Source: a bacterium (Candidatus Gribaldobacteria) CG_4_10_14_0_8_um_filter_33_9 (GTDB lineage: Bacteria; Patescibacteriota; Minisyncoccia; Minisyncoccales; CG1-02-41-26). From it: a stretch of 6,215 nt of DNA. The translations under genes were made by a program, and so were the position numbers. The notes under the pieces were generated by a model. That model made no database searches, was not told the origin of the DNA, and worked only from the letters and a program-made list of their open reading frames with translations. Shown in pieces: positions 1 to 2,981 of this stretch (positions are counted from its first letter, which is position 1; each line of letters starts with the position of its first letter). The stretch lies in contig PFMI01000045.1 of the NCBI GenBank assembly GCA_002785165.1, positions 1 through 6,215 on the forward strand, read 5' to 3'.

Positions 1-69
1 CTGCTAAACTTGTAATTAAGATATGCGTGTTTTTTATAAATTTTACTAACCGTCAATTTTGGGCGGCGC

Positions 70-84
70 GCCAGTTTCACTGGC
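70..84. repeat. Hairpin in left arm of copy A
   Basis: GCCAGT-TTC-ACTGGC is a perfect 6-bp stem with a TTC triloop. It sits between the conserved GGCGGCGC and ACGAAATTCGGCGG blocks. The same position in copy B (2153-2167) has GCCAAC-TTC-GTTGGC, where two stem pairs are changed on both sides and pairing is preserved. Confidence 0.85.
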
Positions 85-114
85 ACGAAATTCGGCGGCG
101 GCGTTCAGTTTGGC

Positions 115-127
115 GCACGAAGCGTGC
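115..127. repeat. Internal hairpin upstream of the core, copy A
   Basis: GCACG-AAG-CGTGC is a perfect 5-bp stem with a 3-base loop, just before the conserved 47-base core. It aligns with the longer perfect hairpin at 2262-2280 in copy B. Both begin TGGCGC and both end directly at the core, but the stem tips differ in sequence. Confidence 0.7.
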
Positions 128-129
128 CG

Positions 130-176
130 TCAGTTCCGTTCAAAAAAGGTTCGGATTTCGTCAAATAATCGCACCA
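130..176. repeat. 47-base conserved repeat core, copy A
   Basis: Bases 130-176 (beginning TCAGTTCCGTTC and ending AATCGCACCA) are identical to 2281-2327. It is the only long stretch of perfect identity between the two repeat copies and has at most a weak 4-bp internal stem (TCCG/CGGA). Its function is unknown. The conservation suggests it is either the recognised part of the element or evidence of recent duplication. Confidence 0.9.
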
Positions 177-206
177 TAACCATACTTTCAAGAATTTTTC
201 TCGCCC

Positions 207-238
207 AATTCGGCGGCGCGTTCCGCCACCGCCGAATT
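207..238. repeat. 10-bp stem-loop inside right part of copy A
   Basis: AATTCGGCGG (207-216) pairs perfectly with CCGCCGAATT (229-238) around a 12-base loop. The right half (229-238) is also the inner part of the right terminal arm, so it could pair either locally or with the left arm at 89-98. That allows two alternative secondary structures. Confidence 0.75.
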
Positions 239-242
239 TCGT

Positions 243-259
243 ATTTCGCTTTGCGAAAT
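243..259. repeat. Hairpin in right arm of copy A
   Basis: ATTTCGC-TTT-GCGAAAT is a perfect 7-bp stem with a TTT triloop. It occupies the same place in the inverted right arm that GCCAGT-TTC-ACTGGC occupies in the left arm, but shares no stem sequence with it. Confidence 0.85.
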
Positions 260-296
260 GCGCCGCCTGTTTACAATTTTTAATTTTTAGTGTAGC

Positions 297-335
297 ATTA
301 AAGTAGTTGAAAGGGAATATTACTGATACTTTAAT
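297..335 (+). promoter_or_regulatory. Promoter with overlapping dyad before the XRE regulator
   Basis: TTGAAA (307-312) and TTTAAT (330-335) are separated by exactly 17 bases, giving a reasonable sigma-70-like promoter with a predicted start near 342 and a leader of roughly 14 bases. A perfect 9-bp inverted repeat, ATTAAAGTA (297-305) and TACTTTAAT (327-335), brackets the -35 box and covers the -10 box. This is where an autorepressing helix-turn-helix protein would be expected to bind. Use as an operator is inferred, and AT-rich DNA produces such dyads by chance fairly often. Confidence 0.5.
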
Positions 336-355
336 TCTACTACTACGATATTAGT

Positions 356-553
356 ATGTCAAACATTACAAAAACACTTAGAAAACTTAGGGAAACCAAA
401 GGGTTATCCCAAGAGAAATTGGCGAGATTGGCCGATGTCGCTAATAATACGATTATTAAAATTGAAGCTGGTAAAAACCAGAATCCAACGCTGGACACAC
501 TTAAGAAAATAGCGAAAGCTCTTGAGGTTAGCGTTGACGATTTAATAAATTAA
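356..553 (+). CDS. XRE-family helix-turn-helix transcriptional regulator
   Basis: This 65-residue protein is essentially a single HTH_3 (Cro/C1-type) DNA-binding domain. After the first helix (about residues 5-15, TLRKLRETKG) come the HTH helices LSQEKLARLADV (18-29) and the recognition helix ANNTIIKIEAGKN (29-41), then PTLDTLKKIAKALEVSVDDL, the typical fourth and fifth helices. No extra dimerisation, protease or toxin domain is present, so it is of minimal repressor or antitoxin size. It is the first gene of a plus-strand cluster and the next start is only 11 bases after its stop. A dyad overlaps its promoter, which fits autorepression. No Shine-Dalgarno sequence precedes the ATG. Family assignment is secure. 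Whether it controls a toxin, the downstream protease gene or a mobile element cannot be decided from sequence. Confidence 0.93.
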   Translation: MSNITKTLRKLRETKGLSQEKLARLADVANNTIIKIEAGKNQNPTLDTLKKIAKALEVSVDDLIN

Positions 554-564
554 TTTTTAAAAAT

Positions 565-959
565 ATGGGAATAACAAACTTTTTGTTGAATAGGAAAATA
601 AAAAATACTGAGCAAGAAGCTTATAGCTATTATGTTAAAACCGCTAAGGCAATAGAATCTGACTCTGTTAAGGTTAGCGTGGATAGAATAAATAAAGGCG
701 AATTTGCCGAAGTCAACAAACATCTTGAAGAGGTTGGTAAGGGCTTTGATACGCTTGAAAAATTAGATCAAAAATATATAAACTCAAAGAAAAATTTAAG
801 CATGATAATGATCAATTATTAAAAATTGCTGTTGATTGGCGAGATTTTAATCTGCTCAGCTATAATTTATTCGCTCATAAAATAAACGGCGACTCGTCTG
901 ATTGTGAAATTAGAATGCAAGAAATTATAAAAAGATTTAATGAGTTATTAGCAAAATAA
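565..959 (+). pseudogene. Unrecognised gene split by a -1 frameshift
   Basis: The ATG frame from 565 encodes 85 residues and stops at 820-822, ending in an unlikely tail (NLSMIMINY). The -1 frame is open from 759 and continues with protein-like sequence (LLKIAVDWRDFNLL, EIRMQEIIKRFNELLAK) to a TAA at 957-959. Joined, the product is about 131 residues, mostly helical, soluble and charged, with no signal peptide. The switch must occur between 759 and 819. Candidate sites are A runs at 770-774 and 790-794, where one lost A would explain it, and the classical slippery heptamer A AAT TTA at 792-798 in the correct frame. It is therefore either a recent single-base deletion, a sequencing or assembly error, or a programmed -1 frameshift. 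It starts 11 bases after the XRE gene and probably shares its transcript. I do not recognise the family. Confidence 0.6.
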
Positions 960-999
960 AAACTGGCATTAAAAGATAAAAATTGATAAGATTACTCCT

Positions 1000-1209
1000 A
1001 TGGATACACAATTTCAACAAAAACTTAATAGCATAAAAGATAATCCAAAAATTAAGAAAGCTTTGGAAGTTTTTGAGAATGCCCAAAAAACTTATGAGCA
1101 AGCGATTGACGCAATGACTATTAAACAGAAGCCGAGATATAGGGGCAGTTATTCCAGCTCGCTTTCTAAAAAAGATTACTATGCCAACATTTCAACAACT
1201 ACTAGATGA
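1000..1209 (+). CDS. Small helical protein of unknown function
   Basis: The frame encodes a 69-residue hypothetical protein. The first 45 residues are charged and predicted helical (QQKLNSIKDNPKIKKALEVF, then ENAQKTYEQAIDAM), possibly a short coiled coil. The C-terminal part is basic and rich in Tyr and Ser (KPRYRGSYSSSLSKKDYY). There is no signal peptide or membrane segment. The gene lies 40 bases after the previous stop, and its last 29 bases overlap the start of the protease gene in another frame, which suggests translational coupling and a shared operon. No Shine-Dalgarno sequence is visible. It could be a partner or substrate of the protease, which is inference from position only. An alternative is that the protease begins further upstream and this frame is shorter or not translated. 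Confidence 0.5.
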   Translation: MDTQFQQKLNSIKDNPKIKKALEVFENAQKTYEQAIDAMTIKQKPRYRGSYSSSLSKKDYYANISTTTR

Positions 1210-2140
1210 GTTAAATAAGCGACCACAGCCAGAAAAGCAGGTTGAGTATATTGATTCGTTTAGAAAACTAAAGATAAAAGAAATAAAGGATATAACCAAA
1301 CGAGATGTTTTGGTTTATTTTTCTGACTTAAAGAAAAATCACCCCGCTGGTGCAATCACTTGGGACGATAAAACTTGTTTCGCTGATATTGTTGAGGGTT
1401 TAGACAAAAAAGGCGTTGATGTAATTATTCATAGCCCGGGCGGTTCCGCCGAAGCAACACAATCAATCGTCTGTATGTTGCGCGAGCATTTTGATAATAT
1501 CCGCTTCATTGTTCCGAATATGGCGAAAAGCGCGGCGACAATGATGGTTTTATCTGGCGATGAAATTTTAATGGACGACAGATCAGAGCTTGGACCGATT
1601 GACCCACAAATCCAAATCAATGGAAATTTTGTCCCTGCACAAACCTTGATTGACGGCTTTGAGGAAGCTAAAAAAGTGATTTCAGAAGCTGGAACTGATA
1701 TCTTGCCCGCATATCTGCCGCTTTTGAATAAATACGATTTACATATTTTGCAAATTTGTGAGAACGCTAAAAAATTATCCGAAGAATTGGTGAAAGATTG
1801 GTTAACTAAATATATGTTTAAGGGCGATGTAAAAGCGGCAGAAAAAGCAGACGGTATCGCTAAAAATTTGGCAGACCATAAAAAATGGTTATCGCACGGC
1901 AGACCGATTGGAATAAACGAAGCGAAAACAATCGGAATTAAAGTTTCCGATTTGAGAGAGAATATGCCATTGCGAGAAAAAGTATGGGAATTATATTGTG
2001 TGCTCGAAATTTTACTTGACCGTTCACCGATTATCAAATTGTACGAAAATAGTAATGGCGTGTTCTTGGTAAAAAATATTCCTTTCCAACAGATAATGAT
2101 TCCGCAAATGCCGCCACAAGAACAGAAAACGGTGAAATAA
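1181..2140 (+). CDS. SDH_sah-type serine protease (ClpP/SppA fold)
   Basis: This 319-residue soluble protein has the hallmarks of the serine dehydrogenase proteinase family (SDH_sah), a crotonase/ClpP-like fold related to SppA. The motif VDVIIHSPGGSAEA (79-92) forms the oxyanion region. VPNMAKSAATMMVLSGDEIL (111-130) contains the likely nucleophile Ser117, and the family signature SELGPIDPQI follows (135-144). A later HGRPIGINEAKTIGI segment (239-253) matches the family's conserved His/Gly region. No signal peptide or transmembrane helix is seen, so it should act in the cytoplasm, unlike SppA. The last 40 or so residues lie beyond the conserved core and look family-specific. The start overlaps the preceding small gene by 29 bases. 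The stop is only 4 bases before repeat copy B. The substrate is unknown, and the XRE regulator is one possibility suggested only by proximity. Confidence 0.85.
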   Translation: MPTFQQLLDELNKRPQPEKQVEYIDSFRKLKIKEIKDITKRDVLVYFSDLKKNHPAGAITWDDKTCFADIVEGLDKKGVDVIIHSPGGSAEATQSIVCMLREHFDNIRFIVPNMAKSAATMMVLSGDEILMDDRSELGPIDPQIQINGNFVPAQTLIDGFEEAKKVISEAGTDILPAYLPLLNKYDLHILQICENAKKLSEELVKDWLTKYMFKGDVKAAEKADGIAKNLADHKKWLSHGRPIGINEAKTIGIKVSDLRENMPLREKVWELYCVLEILLDRSPIIKLYENSNGVFLVKNIPFQQIMIPQMPPQEQKTVK

Positions 2141-2152
2141 TTTAGGTGGCGC

Positions 2153-2167
2153 GCCAACTTCGTTGGC
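2153..2167. repeat. Hairpin in left arm of copy B
   Basis: GCCAAC-TTC-GTTGGC is a perfect 6-bp stem with a TTC triloop. Compared with 70-84 in copy A, it shows two compensatory pair changes (G-C to A-T and T-A to C-G) with the loop unchanged. Confidence 0.85.
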
Positions 2168-2190
2168 ACGAAATTCGGCGGCGGCGGAAA

Positions 2191-2251
2191 GCGAGGGCGA
2201 GGCGGGCATTCATTTTCCCCACACCCCTTTTTCTGCCCGCCCCGCCCGAGC
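2191..2251. repeat. Large GC-rich stem-loop unique to copy B
   Basis: GGCGGGCA (2201-2208) pairs perfectly with TGCCCGCC (2234-2241). The stem continues outward with GGGCG (2195-2199) against CGCCC (2243-2247) after one mismatch. The loop is 25 bases and rich in T and C. Copy A has no counterpart; it has only a few bases at this point. Confidence 0.7.
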
Positions 2252-2261
2252 GTCAGGATTG

Positions 2262-2280
2262 TGGCGCGCTCCGCGCGCCA
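2262..2280. repeat. Strong hairpin before the core, copy B
   Basis: TGGCGCGC-TCC-GCGCGCCA is a perfect 8-bp stem with a triloop, ending exactly where the 47-base identity with copy A begins. The aligned segment of copy A (111-129) keeps the flanks TGGCGC and GCC but has a different tip. Confidence 0.85.
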
Positions 2281-2327
2281 TCAGTTCCGTTCAAAAAAGG
2301 TTCGGATTTCGTCAAATAATCGCACCA
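2281..2327. repeat. 47-base conserved repeat core, copy B
   Basis: Identical base for base to 130-176 and in the same orientation. Similarity to copy A stops at once after the final CACCA on the right. Confidence 0.9.
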
Positions 2328-2383
2328 CGTAGGAAAATCAAAGAGTTTATGCCCTTTTTGTCGCTGTTTAATAAAAAATTTAA

Positions 2384-2893
2384 TTAATCAACCAAGACCT
2401 CCATTTCAGTTATTTTTGTTCCAAAAGCCAAGGCGCTTTCTTTTGTGGGAAACCAGACATCAACTTGGTAGAAACCTTTTCTGCTGTGCATTCTATCTTC
2501 AACTATAAAAACCTTATTTTCAAAAATTTCTGGCAATTTTATTTTTGTCCCAAAAGAATACATATTGTTGGCCACGATTCCGTCCTTTACCCAAGTTCCG
2601 GCTGCGGTAATAAAAGGCGTTTCGTCTGTTTCTTCAGGGGAAGAAGAATAAGCGGTAACTATTACTTTAATTTTTTCTGAAAAAATAGGATTGTCATAAT
2701 GAGGAAAAGCGCCCAATGGAAGAAAAAATGCGTCTTGAATAATAGAAAAATTTAAAATCTCTTTATTTTCCATTTTAATCAAAACCTCTTCTGCCATCAC
2801 TTTTTTTATTTTTAAAAAAAAGATAGGAGAGAATATCAGGGTTGTTATCAAAAACAGGGATATCGGGCAACGCAAATTGTTAAATCCTAACAT
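2384..2893 (-). CDS. 3D-domain cell-wall protein (double-psi beta-barrel)
   Basis: A 169-residue protein with an N-terminal hydrophobic segment (about residues 9-27, PISLFLITTLIFSPIFF) that acts as a signal anchor or uncleaved signal peptide. It is followed by a C-terminal 3D domain: VTAYSSSPEETDETPFITAA (79-98), then GIVANN, FGTKIKLPE, VFIVEDRM and FYQVDVWFPT. The three name-giving aspartates are probably D90, D133 and D145. The domain is related to the MltA/RlpA-type barrel and usually acts on peptidoglycan outside the membrane. A longer frame begins at a TTG at 2923, but that codon lies upstream of and inside the promoter, so ATG 2893 is preferred. The gene is divergent from alaS. It forms a cell-wall pair with the nearby RodA gene, though not in one operon. 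Enzymatic activity is uncertain. Confidence 0.88.
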   Translation of the reverse strand: MLGFNNLRCPISLFLITTLIFSPIFFLKIKKVMAEEVLIKMENKEILNFSIIQDAFFLPLGAFPHYDNPIFSEKIKVIVTAYSSSPEETDETPFITAAGTWVKDGIVANNMYSFGTKIKLPEIFENKVFIVEDRMHSRKGFYQVDVWFPTKESALAFGTKITEMEVLVD

Positions 2894-2911
2894 GCGATAA
2901 TTACAATGTTC

Positions 2912-2939
2912 AGTATAGTCCAAACAAAGAAAAAGTCAA
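2912..2939 (-). promoter_or_regulatory. Promoter of the 3D-domain gene
   Basis: On the minus strand TTGACT (2939-2934) and TATACT (2917-2912) are separated by 16 bases, a near-consensus sigma-70 promoter. Transcription would start near 2905, leaving about 12 bases before ATG 2893. This argues against the upstream TTG start at 2923, which lies in the spacer. Confidence 0.7.
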
Positions 2940-2947
2940 CCCTAAAT

Positions 2948-2975
2948 TTGATTTAATTTTAAAATTAAGTAAAAT
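2948..2975 (+). promoter_or_regulatory. Possible promoter of alaS, giving a leaderless transcript
   Basis: TTGATT (2948-2953) and TAAAAT (2970-2975) are separated by 16 bases. The alaS ATG at 2982 is 7 bases after the -10 box, so transcription could begin at or next to the A of the ATG. A 16-base perfect palindrome, TTAATTTTAAAATTAA (2953-2968), lies between the boxes. Sequence this AT-rich gives weak promoter matches easily, so confidence is modest. Confidence 0.4.
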
Positions 2976-2981
2976 TAAACT

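Larger units (their letters stand above)
62..267. repeat. GC-rich intergenic repeat, copy A, with inverted ends
   Basis: A GC-rich block in AT-rich surroundings. Its two ends are imperfect inverted repeats. The left end is GGCGGCGC (62-69), a small hairpin (70-84), then ACGAAATTCGGCGG (85-98). The reverse complement of the right end is GGCGGCGC (267-260), a different small hairpin (259-243), then ACGAAATTCGGCGG (242-229). Between them lie a third hairpin (about 115-127) and a 47-base core (130-176) that is identical in copy B. The motif AATTCGGCGG occurs at 89-98 and 207-216 and inverted at 229-238. The layout resembles a non-autonomous palindromic element or MITE-like repeat. No transposase is linked to it and no target duplication is evident. 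An open frame runs through it (59-283) but looks accidental. Confidence 0.8.
2145..2327. repeat. GC-rich intergenic repeat, copy B
   Basis: This second member of the copy A family begins 4 bases after the protease stop. It has the left arm GGTGGCGC (2145-2152), a triloop hairpin (2153-2167) and ACGAAATTCGGCGG (2168-2181). A copy-specific GC-rich stem-loop follows (2191-2251), then a strong hairpin (2262-2280) and the 47-base core (2281-2327). The right inverted arm seen in copy A is absent, so this copy is either truncated or a shorter subtype. The repeat is in the same orientation as copy A. No T-tract follows any of its hairpins, so they do not look like ordinary intrinsic terminators, although they could protect the 3' end of the protease mRNA. 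Confidence 0.8.

Noticed and set aside
130..176. tRNA-like 3' end (GGTTCGGAT and a terminal CACCA) in the repeat core
   Set aside because: The flanks of GGTTCG do not form a T-stem, and no acceptor, D or anticodon arms can be built upstream, so the resemblance is coincidental.
59..283. 74-residue open frame across repeat copy A
   Set aside because: It consists almost entirely of the GC-rich repeat. The similar frame in copy B (2163-2387) diverges where the spacer changes, and the translation is arginine/serine-rich with no protein-like pattern. The shared peptide is explained by the shared DNA repeat.
1429..2169. 246-residue minus-strand open frame opposite the protease
   Set aside because: It is the antisense shadow of a gene with clear SDH_sah motifs. 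The translation is rich in Ser, Ile and Cys and has no recognisable domain.
2145..2280. Intrinsic terminator for the protease operon
   Set aside because: Strong GC-rich hairpins are present but none is followed by a T-tract on either strand.
2163..2387. 74-residue open frame across repeat copy B
   Set aside because: Same reason: it is repeat DNA with hairpins and runs into unrelated intergenic sequence.
2894..2923. TTG at 2923 as start of the 3D-domain gene
   Set aside because: It lies between the -35 and -10 boxes of a near-consensus promoter, so it would not be on the transcript. ATG 2893 directly precedes the signal-anchor segment.
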